Below are positions 8,519 to 17,139 of a DNA stretch of 64,000 nucleotides, in pieces (positions within the stretch are counted from its first letter, which is position 1; each line of letters starts with the position of its first letter). This DNA is from an uncultured Streptococcus sp. (GTDB taxonomy: Bacteria > Bacillota > Bacilli > Lactobacillales > Streptococcaceae): positions 1 to 64,000 of the forward strand of contig NZ_CAJPNR010000003.1 of assembly GCF_905372115.1 (NCBI RefSeq). Reading direction: 5' to 3'. The notes beneath the pieces are model-generated. The model did no database searches and was not told the DNA's origin. It saw only the letters and a list, made by a program, of their open reading frames with translations. The position numbers were made by a program, and so were the translations under genes.

Positions 8519-9109
8519 ATGAACAAAAAAACAGCAAAATGGACTTTAACAGGTGCAGTCGCTGCAGCGGCTTTCTTGGTTTCAGGTATTGCAAATGCTG
8601 AGACCTATACAGTTGAAGCCGGTGATACTTTATCAGCTATTGCTAACGAAAAAAATACAACTCTTGAGAAATTAGTAGAGTTAAACAAGATTGCAGATCC
8701 AAATCACATCCGTGTTGGTCAAATCTTGGAACTTGGAAATAGTGCCAAAACGTCTGAAACAAGCGTAGCAGCAACTGCAACTCCCGTAAATAATTATGCA
8801 GCACCTGCAGCAACAGCTAATTCAGCAGCAACTTCAGGAGGCCTTGTACTTAGCAATGGTAATACCGCTGGTGCAACTGGTTCTTATGCAGCATCACGTA
8901 TGGCAGAAATGACAGGTGTTCCTGCATCAACTTGGGAAGCTATCATTGCTCGTGAATCAAATGGTCAAGTAGATGCTTACAACGCATCTGGTGCTAGTGG
9001 TCTTTTTCAAACGATGCCAGGTTGGGGATCAACGGCTACTGTTGATGATCAAATCCAATCAGCATATAGTGCCTACAGTGCTCAAGGACTTTCAGCTTGG
9101 GGCTACTAA
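8519..9109 (+). CDS. secreted LysM peptidoglycan-binding protein with transglycosylase-like C-terminus
   Basis: 196 aa. It has a Sec signal peptide with cleavage near ANA-ETYT, one LysM domain (about residues 28-72, YTVEAGDTLSAIANEKN), an Ala/Thr-rich linker, and a C-terminal segment with WEAIIARESNGQVDAYN and GASGLFQTMPGW, similar to the SLT/resuscitation-factor lysozyme-like fold. It should bind and possibly trim peptidoglycan outside the cell. AAGGAG lies 13 bp before the ATG, and the promoter carries a WalR-type box. The C-terminal catalytic ability is uncertain because the domain is short. Confidence 0.88.
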   Translation: MNKKTAKWTLTGAVAAAAFLVSGIANAETYTVEAGDTLSAIANEKNTTLEKLVELNKIADPNHIRVGQILELGNSAKTSETSVAATATPVNNYAAPAATANSAATSGGLVLSNGNTAGATGSYAASRMAEMTGVPASTWEAIIARESNGQVDAYNASGASGLFQTMPGWGSTATVDDQIQSAYSAYSAQGLSAWGY

Positions 9110-9118
9110 GATAGAAAT

Positions 9119-9147
9119 AAAAAAACCACAGATTTCTGTGGTTTTTT
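9119..9147. terminator. bidirectional terminator between LysM gene and HAD gene
   Basis: Stem CCACAGA/TCTGTGG extended by A/T pairs, flanked by runs of A on the left and T on the right, so it can end transcription from either side. Confidence 0.9.
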
Positions 9148-9242
9148 GGTTTACATAAAGTTGACAATTTATAAGCAGAAAATGATAGTGTAGATAAAGA
9201 TTTAAAGGGAACAATCTTATCTAGATCGACAAATGTGTAAAG

Positions 9243-9890
9243 TTATGAAAAGTGTTCGTTCAATATTTTTAAAATGTGCTTGGGAGAATTAGCCAGCAAA
9301 TCTGCTCCGTTTTCTAGTAACTCTTTTTGGTTGCCAAAGCCCCAAAGGACTCCCAGAGTTGAGATTCCTACTTCTTTACCGCCAATTATATCAAACTTTG
9401 TATCGCCTATAATTATGGTTTCTTCTGGATTTGCATCTAGTGTTTGCAAAGCTCGACGCAGAACATCTGCTTTATGGAATGAATCTGGCAGTGAGCCAAA
9501 AATATCATCAAATTGTTCAGAGATAGCTAGATTCGCTAATAAATCTTGTGCTGTGGGTTGATTTTTACTTGTTGTTACATAAATCTGATAGCCGGCTTCT
9601 TTTAACTGTGTCAGCAATTCTGGTATCCCCTCATAGAGGCGGACGCCCCAGATGCCTTTTTCCTTATAGAAGCTGCGGTAATAGTTAATCGCTTCTGGAA
9701 CTTGGCTTTCTTCAAGAACAGAGGCGAAGCTTACTTCCAGAGGCGGCCCCATAAAACTTTTGATGATACTTTCTTCAGGGCACTCTTTTCCAAGTTGTTT
9801 GAAGCTGTATTCAAAGGATTCTTGGATGCCCTTTGAACTGTCAACTAGGGTTCCATCCAAATCAAAGAAGATATATTTCAAATGACTCAT
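9243..9890 (-). CDS. HAD-superfamily phosphatase (phosphoglycolate/pyrophosphatase-like)
   Basis: 215 aa. Motif I FDLDGTLVDS carries the nucleophile aspartate, a helical cap domain follows, then TTSKNQ (motif II), and IIIGDTKFDIIGG is motif IV. This is the IA subfamily that includes Gph and PpaX. The substrate cannot be told from sequence. AAGGAGA precedes the ATG. The gap to the upstream sdaAA gene holds two perfect palindromes that may control it. Confidence 0.88.
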   Translation of the reverse strand: MSHLKYIFFDLDGTLVDSSKGIQESFEYSFKQLGKECPEESIIKSFMGPPLEVSFASVLEESQVPEAINYYRSFYKEKGIWGVRLYEGIPELLTQLKEAGYQIYVTTSKNQPTAQDLLANLAISEQFDDIFGSLPDSFHKADVLRRALQTLDANPEETIIIGDTKFDIIGGKEVGISTLGVLWGFGNQKELLENGADLLANSPKHILKILNEHFS

Positions 9891-9902
9891 CTTGTCTCCT
9901 TG

Positions 9903-9940
9903 TTTACTATCTAGTAAATCTACTTGACAAATTTGTCAAG
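9903..9940. promoter_or_regulatory. two adjacent perfect palindromes
   Basis: TTTACTA-TC-TAGTAAA (9903-9918) and CTTGACAAATTTGTCAAG (9923-9940) are both exact inverted repeats filling the 51-bp gap between sdaAA and the HAD gene. The second starts just beyond the sdaAA stop and contains a minus-strand TTGACA that could be the -35 of the HAD gene. They may be operators or an attenuating hairpin; no T-tract follows. Confidence 0.5.
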
Positions 9941-9941
9941 G

Positions 9942-10814
9942 TTATTCTCCAAAGATTTCTTTTGAAAGTCTGCGACCTGTCGGTGTTGTAGCTAGGCCGC
10001 CTTCAGCTGTTTCTCTGAAAGCAGTAGGCAGACTTGATCCGACTTGATACATGGCGTCAATGACTTCGTCAACAGGAATTTTAGATTCGATTCCTGCAAG
10101 AGCCATATCAGCTGCAATAAAGGCGTAACTGGCTCCCATAGCATTTCGCTTGACACAAGGCACTTCGACCAGACCAGCTACTGGATCACAAATCAAGCCC
10201 AGCATGTTTTTAATGACAAAACAAATAGCTTGACTGGCTTGAAAAGGTGAACCTCCAGCAGCTAGAACTAAAGCAGCTGCACTCATAGCAGAAGCGGAGC
10301 CGACCTCAGCTTGACAGCCACCTTCAGCACCCGAAATTGAGGCGTTATTGGCAATGACGAGGCCGAAAGCACCTGCGGCTAATAGAAAGTTTAGCTGTTC
10401 TTCTTCTGAGAGTCCTAATTTTTCAATGGCAGATGTAAGAACAGCTGGCAGACAGCCAGCGCTGCCGGCAGTAGGTGTTGCACAAACCAAGCCCATTTTA
10501 GCATTATGCTCATTGACAGCAATAGCATTTTTTGCAGCAGTCAGCACAGTGTGGTCTGATAAAGCCTTTCCTGACTGGATATAGTGGTCAAGTTTTGCTG
10601 CGTCACCACCAGTCAATCCGCTGCGAGACTTGCTCTCATCGAGTCCAAGAAGGACAGAGGCTTTCATGACTTCCAGATTGCGATGCATCAACCGCAGGAC
10701 TTCATCTCTTTCACGACCAGTCAATTCATACTCGGTAGCAATCATCAATTCAGCAACATTTCCTTGGTAATCCAAGTCAGCTTGCTCTACCAATTCTTTG
10801 ATGGAATAAAACAT
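9942..10814 (-). CDS. sdaAA: L-serine dehydratase, iron-sulfur-dependent, alpha subunit
   Basis: 290 aa. The protein has cysteines positioned for an Fe-S cluster, in CATPTAGSAGC, GGCQAEVGSASAM and CDPVAGLVEVPC. With the beta subunit it deaminates L-serine to pyruvate and ammonia in the cytoplasm. The ATG has AGGAG upstream and lies 8 bp after the sdaAB stop, giving an sdaAB-sdaAA operon. Confidence 0.95.
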   Translation of the reverse strand: MFYSIKELVEQADLDYQGNVAELMIATEYELTGRERDEVLRLMHRNLEVMKASVLLGLDESKSRSGLTGGDAAKLDHYIQSGKALSDHTVLTAAKNAIAVNEHNAKMGLVCATPTAGSAGCLPAVLTSAIEKLGLSEEEQLNFLLAAGAFGLVIANNASISGAEGGCQAEVGSASAMSAAALVLAAGGSPFQASQAICFVIKNMLGLICDPVAGLVEVPCVKRNAMGASYAFIAADMALAGIESKIPVDEVIDAMYQVGSSLPTAFRETAEGGLATTPTGRRLSKEIFGE

Positions 10815-10822
10815 ATTTTCTC

Positions 10823-11494
10823 CTATTTAAAGAAATTTACATTATGCAGATGAGGAATATTGCGAATTTCATCGATGGCTTCCTCACAGCTGCGGCTGTC
10901 AACTTCAATAATCATAATTGCTTTTTCTCCAGCCTTCTCACGGGTAACATTCATCTGAGCTATATTGATATTGTAGCGTGACAGAGCTTCGGTGACATGG
11001 GCAATCATACCTGGGACATCCTGGTGGACAATAATGATGGTCGGAGTATTCATGCTCAGAGATACTGAAAAGCCATTCAGCTCTGTTACTTGAATGTTGC
11101 CACCACCGATAGAGACTCCAGTCACACTGATTGTTTTACGGTCATTTTTGACAGTAATCTTGGTCGTATTGGGGTGGGGAGCATTGCTATCCTTTTGAAT
11201 GGTCCAGACAATCTTGATACCGCGTTTATGAGCAATTTCAAGGCTGTTAGGAATCTCAGGGTCATCTGTCTCCATGCCTAGAATCCCTGCTACAAGAGCC
11301 AAGTCAGTTCCGTGACCTCGGTAAGTTTTGGCAAAAGAGTTAAAGAGCTGGAATTCTACTTCCGTAGGCTCATCGTTAAAAATAGAGGAGACAATTTTTC
11401 CGATACGAACGGCGCCTGCTGTATGACTGCTTGATGGGCCTATCATCACGGGTCCGATAATATCAAAAACAGATTGAAATCTTAGTGAAGTCAT
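10823..11494 (-). CDS. sdaAB: L-serine dehydratase, iron-sulfur-dependent, beta subunit
   Basis: 223 aa. The N-terminal domain has the family motif MIGPSSSHTAGAVRIG, and the C-terminal 75 residues form an ACT domain (IIIVHQDVPGMIAHVTEAL) that may sense an amino acid. It is the first gene of the serine dehydratase operon. A minus-strand TGTTATAAT extended -10 and AAGGAG precede the ATG. Confidence 0.95.
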   Translation of the reverse strand: MTSLRFQSVFDIIGPVMIGPSSSHTAGAVRIGKIVSSIFNDEPTEVEFQLFNSFAKTYRGHGTDLALVAGILGMETDDPEIPNSLEIAHKRGIKIVWTIQKDSNAPHPNTTKITVKNDRKTISVTGVSIGGGNIQVTELNGFSVSLSMNTPTIIIVHQDVPGMIAHVTEALSRYNINIAQMNVTREKAGEKAIMIIEVDSRSCEEAIDEIRNIPHLHNVNFFK

Positions 11495-11627
11495 GATTTC
11501 TCCTTGCAGCTAATTTATTATTTTCATTATAACAAAGTTAAGGGCTTTCTGCTGATTTTTTAAATGAATTAAAAGTGGATATTATAAAATTTCGTTAGAT
11601 AGGAAAGTAAACGAGAAAATCAATAAG

Positions 11628-11654
11628 TTTACAATGTTGTAAATATTCTTTACA
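11628..11654. promoter_or_regulatory. TTTACAA-N2-TTGTAAA palindrome overlapping a GlnR-like box
   Basis: TTTACAA (11628-11634), TG, TTGTAAA (11637-11643) is a perfect 7-bp-arm palindrome. The overlapping 17 bp at 11638-11654 also fit TGTNA-N7-TNACA. It sits between the divergent sdaAB and mnmA promoters. The same 16-bp palindrome recurs at 15021-15036. Confidence 0.4.
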
Positions 11655-11681
11655 GATAATAAATTTAGTTGAATTTATGAT

Positions 11682-11710
11682 TTGTTTTCCTAGTCCTTTC
11701 GTGCTATAAT
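11682..11710 (+). promoter_or_regulatory. mnmA promoter
   Basis: The -35 TTGTTT (11682-11687), 17 bp, and extended -10 TGCTATAAT (TATAAT at 11705-11710) predict a transcript starting near 11717, leaving a leader of about 75 nt with two small repeated hairpins. Confidence 0.75.
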
Positions 11711-11724
11711 AGGCCTTGCTCAAG

Positions 11725-11765
11725 CGACCTTCAATCGTTGAAAGCACAGCACGACCTTCAATCGT
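11725..11765 (+). repeat. 14-bp direct repeat in mnmA leader
   Basis: CGACCTTCAATCGT occurs at 11725-11738 and again at 11752-11765, 27 bp apart. Each copy can fold into a small hairpin (TTCAA-TCG-TTGAA and TTCA-ATCG-TGAA). Both lie in the predicted 5' leader, just before the mnmA ribosome binding site. Confidence 0.7.
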
Positions 11766-11792
11766 GAAATAACGAAAAGATGGGAGAACACA

Positions 11793-12914
11793 ATGAGTGA
11801 TAACTCTAAGATTCGTGTCGTTGTTGGTATGAGCGGAGGTGTCGATTCATCAGTAACTGCTTTGCTCTTAAAAGAACAAGGTTACGATGTGATTGGCATC
11901 TTCATGAAAAACTGGGACGACACAGATGAATTTGGTGTCTGCACAGCCACAGAAGACTACAAGGATGTAGCTGCTGTTGCAGATCAGATTGGCATTCCTT
12001 ACTACTCTGTCAACTTTGAGAAAGAGTACTGGGATCGCGTTTTTGAATACTTCTTGGCGGAATACCGAGCTGGGAGGACTCCAAATCCAGATGTCATGTG
12101 TAACAAGGAAATCAAGTTTAAAGCCTTCCTTGACTATACCTTGACACTGGGTGCAGATTACGTTGCAACGGGTCACTATGCTCAGGTTAAGAGAGACCAA
12201 GATGGCTTGGTTCACATGCTGCGTGGCAAGGACAATAATAAGGATCAGACTTACTTCCTAAGCCAACTGTCACAGGAACAATTGCAAAAGACCATGTTTC
12301 CTCTGGGGCATTTAGAAAAGCCAGAAGTTCGAGCGATTGCTGAAAGAGCTGGTTTAGCTACAGCTAAGAAAAAAGACTCGACAGGTATTTGCTTCATTGG
12401 TGAGAAGAATTTTAAAGAATTTCTGAGTCAATATTTACCAGCCCAGCCTGGTCGCATGATGACCTTGGAAGGCAGAAATATGGGCCAGCATGCTGGGTTG
12501 ATGTATTATACCATTGGCCAGCGAGGTGGTCTTGGAATTGGTGGTCAGCATGGTGGTGATAATGAGCCTTGGTTTGTGGTTGGGAAAGATCTCAGCCAAA
12601 ACATTCTTTATGTTGGTCAGGGCTTTTATCATGACAATTTGATGTCAACCAGTCTTGACGCTAGTCAGGTTCATTTCACAAAAGAAATGCCAGAAGAATT
12701 TACTATGGAATGTACAGCTAAGTTCCGCTACCGTCAGCCAGATTCTAAGGTGATAGTTACTGTAAAGGGTGACAAGGCAGTTGTCAACTTTGATCAGCCT
12801 CAAAGGGCTATTACTCCAGGTCAAGCAGTTGTCTTTTATGATGGCGATGAGTGCTTAGGTGGTGGCTTGATTGACAGAGCTTATAAGAATGGTCAAGTCT
12901 TGCAGTACATTTAG
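11793..12914 (+). CDS. mnmA: tRNA-specific 2-thiouridylase MnmA
   Basis: 373 aa, normal length. The ATP-pyrophosphatase PP-loop is GMSGGVDSSV at the N-terminus. The catalytic cysteines lie in PDVMCNKEIKF and DSTGICFIGEKNF. It thiolates U34 in the anticodons of Lys, Glu and Gln tRNAs, acting in the same modified nucleoside as MnmG, encoded next. GGGAG precedes the ATG. Confidence 0.97.
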   Translation: MSDNSKIRVVVGMSGGVDSSVTALLLKEQGYDVIGIFMKNWDDTDEFGVCTATEDYKDVAAVADQIGIPYYSVNFEKEYWDRVFEYFLAEYRAGRTPNPDVMCNKEIKFKAFLDYTLTLGADYVATGHYAQVKRDQDGLVHMLRGKDNNKDQTYFLSQLSQEQLQKTMFPLGHLEKPEVRAIAERAGLATAKKKDSTGICFIGEKNFKEFLSQYLPAQPGRMMTLEGRNMGQHAGLMYYTIGQRGGLGIGGQHGGDNEPWFVVGKDLSQNILYVGQGFYHDNLMSTSLDASQVHFTKEMPEEFTMECTAKFRYRQPDSKVIVTVKGDKAVVNFDQPQRAITPGQAVVFYDGDECLGGGLIDRAYKNGQVLQYI

Positions 12915-12915
12915 A

Positions 12916-12943
12916 TTGACAATTCAACATAATTTGCTAAAAT
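12916..12943 (+). promoter_or_regulatory. mnmG promoter
   Basis: TTGACA (12916-12921), 16 bp, TAAAAT (12938-12943) with an extended TGC. It starts 2 bp after the mnmA stop, so mnmG can be transcribed separately. The predicted leader to the ATG at 13053 is about 100 nt. Confidence 0.7.
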
Positions 12944-13052
12944 AAGATAAGCAATACCTATGATGGTCAAAGCTCATGGATGCTGCAGGCTTTTTTGTCC
13001 CGCACTTCTAGAGACTTGGCCTTTTTTGGTGAAAAAACGAAGGAAAAAGAAA

Positions 13053-14960
13053 ATGACACACAATTTTACTGAAAGTTATGATATTGTCGTGATTGGGGCA
13101 GGCCACGCCGGAGTTGAGGCGTCTCTGGCTGCCAGTCGAATGGGCTGTAAAGTTCTGCTGGCAACCCTTAATATTGAGATGCTGGCGTTTATGCCCTGCA
13201 ATCCATCTATCGGAGGCTCTGCTAAAGGGATTGTTGTCCGTGAGGTAGACGCTTTGGGCGGCGAGATGGCCAAGAATATTGACAAGAGCTATATCCAGAT
13301 GAAGATGCTCAACACAGGTAAGGGTCCTGCAGTGCGGGCTCTTCGGGCGCAGGCGGATAAGGAAGTTTATTCCAAAGAAATGCGGAAGACTGTTGAAAAT
13401 CAAGAAAATCTAACCTTGCGGCAAACCATGATTAATGAAATCTTGGTAGAAGATGGTAAAGTAATTGGAGTTAAGACAGCGACCCATCAGGAGTATGCGG
13501 CTAAAGCCGTCATTGTTACGACTGGAACAGCCTTGCGGGGAGAAATTATCATTGGTGATCTTAAGTATTCATCTGGTCCTAATCACAGTCTGGCAGCTAT
13601 TCCTTTGGCTGATAACCTGCGTGATCTAGGTTTTGAAATTGGTCGTTTTAAAACCGGAACGCCTCCGCGTGTCAAGGCCTCATCTATCAATTACGATGTG
13701 ACCGAGATTCAGCCAGGTGATGAAAAGGCCAATCATTTCTCTTACACGTCTCGTGATGAGGACTATGTGAAAGATCAAGTGCCTTGCTGGTTGACTTATA
13801 CCAATGCAGAAAGTCATGAGATCATCCAAAATAACTTGCATCGGGCTCCTATGTTTTCAGGAGTAGTCAAGGGAGTGGGGCCACGCTATTGCCCGTCTAT
13901 TGAGGATAAGATCGTCCGTTTTGCGGACAAGGAACGCCACCAGCTTTTCTTAGAGCCTGAGGGACGTGATACAGAAGAGGTTTATGTACAGGGGTTGTCA
14001 ACTAGTTTGCCAGAAGATGTACAGAAAGACTTGGTTCACTCTATCAAAGGTCTAGAAAATGCTGAGATGATGCGGACAGGCTATGCCATTGAGTACGATA
14101 TGATTATGCCTCACCAGTTACGGGCAACCTTGGAAACCAAGAAAATTTCAGGGCTCTTTACAGCGGGTCAGACCAATGGAACTTCTGGCTATGAAGAAGC
14201 TGCAGGTCAAGGGATTATCGCTGGGATTAATGCAGCCTTGAAAGTCCAAGGTAAGCCAGAGCTGATTCTGAAACGCAGTGACGGTTACATTGGAGTTATG
14301 ATTGATGATTTGGTGACCAAGGGAACAGTAGAACCTTACCGACTCTTGACTAGCCGAGCTGAGTACCGTTTGATTCTCCGCCATGACAATGCTGATATGC
14401 GTTTGACAGAGATGGGACGAGAAATTGGTCTGGTAGATGATGAGCGCTGGGCTCGTTTCGAGATTAAAAAGAATCAATTTGACAATGAAATGAAGCGCTT
14501 GGAATTGATCAAGCTAAAACCTGTCAAGGAAACCAATGCCAAGGTAGAAGAGCTTGGTTTTAAAGCTCTGACAGATGCGGTAACTGCCAAAGAATTTATG
14601 CGGCGTCCGGAAGTATCTTATCAAGATGTGGTTCAATTCATTGGTCCAGCGGCAGAGGAGCTTGATGAAAAGATTATCGAGCTGCTTGAGACAGAGATTA
14701 AGTACGAAGGCTATATTTCCAAAGCTCTTGATCAGGTTGAAAAGATGAAGCGTATGGAAGAGAAGCGGATTCCAGCTAATATTGACTGGGATGATATTGA
14801 TTCGATTGCGACAGAAGCGCGGCAAAAGTTCAAGAAAATTAATCCAGAAACGATTGGTCAGGCAAGTCGTATTTCTGGTGTCAATCCAGCAGATATTTCT
14901 ATTTTGATGGTTTACCTAGAAGGCAAGTCCAGAAGCATTTCTAAAAATCAAGCGAAGTAA
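13053..14960 (+). CDS. mnmG: tRNA uridine-5-carboxymethylaminomethyl modification enzyme MnmG (GidA)
   Basis: 635 aa from the ATG at 13053, preceded by AAGGA; a longer in-frame reading from 12960 would add 31 residues with no homology to the family. The FAD-binding GXGXXG is in VVIGAGHAGVEAS, followed by the family motif MPCNPSIGGSAKG. With MnmE it installs the (carboxymethyl)aminomethyl group at C5 of U34 in tRNAs. It ends in a strong terminator. Confidence 0.97.
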   Translation: MTHNFTESYDIVVIGAGHAGVEASLAASRMGCKVLLATLNIEMLAFMPCNPSIGGSAKGIVVREVDALGGEMAKNIDKSYIQMKMLNTGKGPAVRALRAQADKEVYSKEMRKTVENQENLTLRQTMINEILVEDGKVIGVKTATHQEYAAKAVIVTTGTALRGEIIIGDLKYSSGPNHSLAAIPLADNLRDLGFEIGRFKTGTPPRVKASSINYDVTEIQPGDEKANHFSYTSRDEDYVKDQVPCWLTYTNAESHEIIQNNLHRAPMFSGVVKGVGPRYCPSIEDKIVRFADKERHQLFLEPEGRDTEEVYVQGLSTSLPEDVQKDLVHSIKGLENAEMMRTGYAIEYDMIMPHQLRATLETKKISGLFTAGQTNGTSGYEEAAGQGIIAGINAALKVQGKPELILKRSDGYIGVMIDDLVTKGTVEPYRLLTSRAEYRLILRHDNADMRLTEMGREIGLVDDERWARFEIKKNQFDNEMKRLELIKLKPVKETNAKVEELGFKALTDAVTAKEFMRRPEVSYQDVVQFIGPAAEELDEKIIELLETEIKYEGYISKALDQVEKMKRMEEKRIPANIDWDDIDSIATEARQKFKKINPETIGQASRISGVNPADISILMVYLEGKSRSISKNQAK

Positions 14961-14967
14961 CTCTTGT

Positions 14968-15003
14968 AAAAGGCTTAGTTTCCTTTGGGAAGCAGCCTTT
15001 TTG
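14968..15003 (+). terminator. mnmG terminator
   Basis: Outer stem AAAAGGCT/AGCCTTTT with an inner TTTCC/GGGAA pairing, followed by T residues. Confidence 0.85.
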
Positions 15004-15037
15004 TGTAAATTTACAAGAGGTTTACAAGGTTGTAAAC
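15004..15037. promoter_or_regulatory. paired TGTAAA/TTTACA palindromes before gdpP
   Basis: TGTAAATTTACA (15004-15015) and GTTTACAA-GG-TTGTAAAC (15020-15037) are perfect palindromes. The second has the same core as 11628-11643. They lie 85-110 bp upstream of the gdpP extended -10 (TGGTAAAAT, 15119-15127). Confidence 0.45.
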
Positions 15038-15144
15038 TTTGAAAGACTGTTTTTCGCTTCCTTTACCCTTCTTAAATGATTTGATTATTGGGAGAAATTC
15101 GCTTTTTTCTAGGATTTATGGTAAAATGGCGGAATAAGAGGTCT

Positions 15145-17139
15145 ATGATGAAAAAATTTCGTTTTGCCCCAATTCACTTGGCGATGGCGGGTCTAATTTC
15201 CTTTATAATCTTAGCCATCTGTCTGAGGCTTTTTGGTGATAGTTTGGCCATGCTAGCTGCTCTCATGCTTGTGCTGGCTCTTTTGATTGTGCTTTTTATC
15301 CAGCAACAGAAAGTATCCGAGCTAGATGAGATTGAGCAGATTCATTATGTCAATCATCAAGCAGAAGGAAGCCTCGCTTCCTTGCTGGATAAGATGCCAG
15401 TTGGTGTCATTAAAATCAGTGAAGATAATGGTGATGTAGAGTGGTTTAATCCCTATGCAGAACTGATTTTTACAACCGAAGATGGCGATTTTGATGCTGA
15501 TATGCTGAAGAATATCATGAAGGCTGCTTATTCAGACTCTGGTCATTATGCTACTGTTGGAGACAAGAAATATTCGGTTTACTTGGACCGTGCATCCAGT
15601 GTGTTTTATTTTTTTGATGCATCCAATGAATACGAAGCCACCGTTGGTCTGGTAACAACGCGCCCGGTGATCGGGATTATCTCGGTGGATAATTATGATG
15701 ATTTGGAAGATGTCGTTTCAGACACGGATATTAGTCATATCAATAGCTTTGTGGCCAACTTCGTAGCAGAATTTTCTGAGCAGTTTCACATGTTTTACCG
15801 TCGGGTAGGCATGGATCGGTTCTATCTTTTTACGGATTACACGGTGTTGGAACAGCTGATGGAAAATAAATTTTCTATCATTGATCAATTTCGGACGGAA
15901 GCTAAAAATCGAGAGCTGTCGCTGACACTCAGTATGGGCTTTTCTTATGGTGATGGCAATCATGATGAAATCGGTCGGGTCGCCCTGCTTAACCTCAACT
16001 TAGCTGAAGTTCGGGGTGGGGATCAGGCTGTCGTCAAAGAAAATAACGACAACATGAACCCAATCTTCTTTGGTGGAGGAACGGCGTCAGCTGTTAAGCG
16101 CACGCGCACCCGAACTCGGGCTATGATGACTGCGATCTCTGATAAGATTAAGAGTGTGGATCAGGTCTTTATAGTCGGACATAAAAATTTGGATATGGAT
16201 GCTTTGGGTTCTTCTCTTGGTATGCAGCTCTTTGCTAGTAATATCATTGAGAAAGCTTATGTGGTCTATGATCCGTCTCAGATGGCTTCTGACATTGAGC
16301 GCTCCATTACAAAGCTCCAGCAGGAAGGGGCTGACTATCTGGTGCCACTTTCTGAAGCAGTAAATATGGTGACCAATCGTTCGCTTTTGATTATGGTTGA
16401 TCACTCCAAGATTTCTCTGACTCTGTCTAAGGATTTCTTTGATCAATTCAGTCAGATTATCGTAGTCGACCACCATCGTCGTGATGAAGATTTTCCAGAA
16501 AATGCTGTGATTGCCTATATCGAAAGTGGGGCTAGCAGTGCCAGTGAGTTGGTAACGGAGCTGATTCAGTTCCAGAATTCTAAAAAGAACCGTCTTAGCA
16601 AGATGCAAGCCAGCCTTCTCATGGCGGGGATCATGCTTGACACCAAAGGATTTTCATCTCGAGTCACCAGTCGGACCTTTGATGTGGCCAGCTATCTACG
16701 GACTCGGGGCAGTGACAGTGTTGTGATTCAGGACATTTCCGCTACGAATTTTGAGGAATATCGTGCGATTAATGAACTGATTTTAAACGGCAAGAAGATT
16801 CTGCCTAATGTCATTGTAGCAGCTGGTCCAGAGGAGAACACTTACGATACAGTTGTCATCAGTAAGGCAGCTGATACCATGCTCTCCATGTCAGGAATTG
16901 AAGCTACTTTTGTCGTAAGCAAGAATACCAAAGGCTATGTGTCTATTTCGGCTCGCAGTCGCAGCAAAATCAATGTTCAGCGAATTATGGAAAAGCTGGG
17001 CGGTGGCGGTCATTTCAATCTGGCGGCAGCTCAAATTGAAGGTAAAACAGTTTCTGAGGTCCTTCAGTCGCTGAATCAAGAAATTATGGACCAAGTCATT
17101 AAAGAGGAAGTAATAATAGACGAGGAGAAAAAAGGATGA
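15145..17139 (+). CDS. gdpP: cyclic-di-AMP phosphodiesterase GdpP
   Basis: 664 aa from the ATG at 15145 (a second ATG follows directly at 15148); AGAGG precedes it. The in-frame start at 15088 lies upstream of the predicted promoter. Order: two membrane spans, PAS-like domain, degenerate GGDEF domain, then DHH phosphodiesterase (GHKNLDMDALGSS, VDHHRRDED) and DHHA1 (GGGGHFNLAAAQI). It degrades c-di-AMP, affecting wall stress and potassium homeostasis. Its stop overlaps rplI by 4 nt (ATGA). Confidence 0.96.
   Translation: MMKKFRFAPIHLAMAGLISFIILAICLRLFGDSLAMLAALMLVLALLIVLFIQQQKVSELDEIEQIHYVNHQAEGSLASLLDKMPVGVIKISEDNGDVEWFNPYAELIFTTEDGDFDADMLKNIMKAAYSDSGHYATVGDKKYSVYLDRASSVFYFFDASNEYEATVGLVTTRPVIGIISVDNYDDLEDVVSDTDISHINSFVANFVAEFSEQFHMFYRRVGMDRFYLFTDYTVLEQLMENKFSIIDQFRTEAKNRELSLTLSMGFSYGDGNHDEIGRVALLNLNLAEVRGGDQAVVKENNDNMNPIFFGGGTASAVKRTRTRTRAMMTAISDKIKSVDQVFIVGHKNLDMDALGSSLGMQLFASNIIEKAYVVYDPSQMASDIERSITKLQQEGADYLVPLSEAVNMVTNRSLLIMVDHSKISLTLSKDFFDQFSQIIVVDHHRRDEDFPENAVIAYIESGASSASELVTELIQFQNSKKNRLSKMQASLLMAGIMLDTKGFSSRVTSRTFDVASYLRTRGSDSVVIQDISATNFEEYRAINELILNGKKILPNVIVAAGPEENTYDTVVISKAADTMLSMSGIEATFVVSKNTKGYVSISARSRSKINVQRIMEKLGGGGHFNLAAAQIEGKTVSEVLQSLNQEIMDQVIKEEVIIDEEKKG

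Noticed and set aside
12960..13052. 31-codon in-frame extension of mnmG
   Set aside because: No ribosome binding site at its start and no similarity to MnmG; the ATG at 13053 has a proper site.
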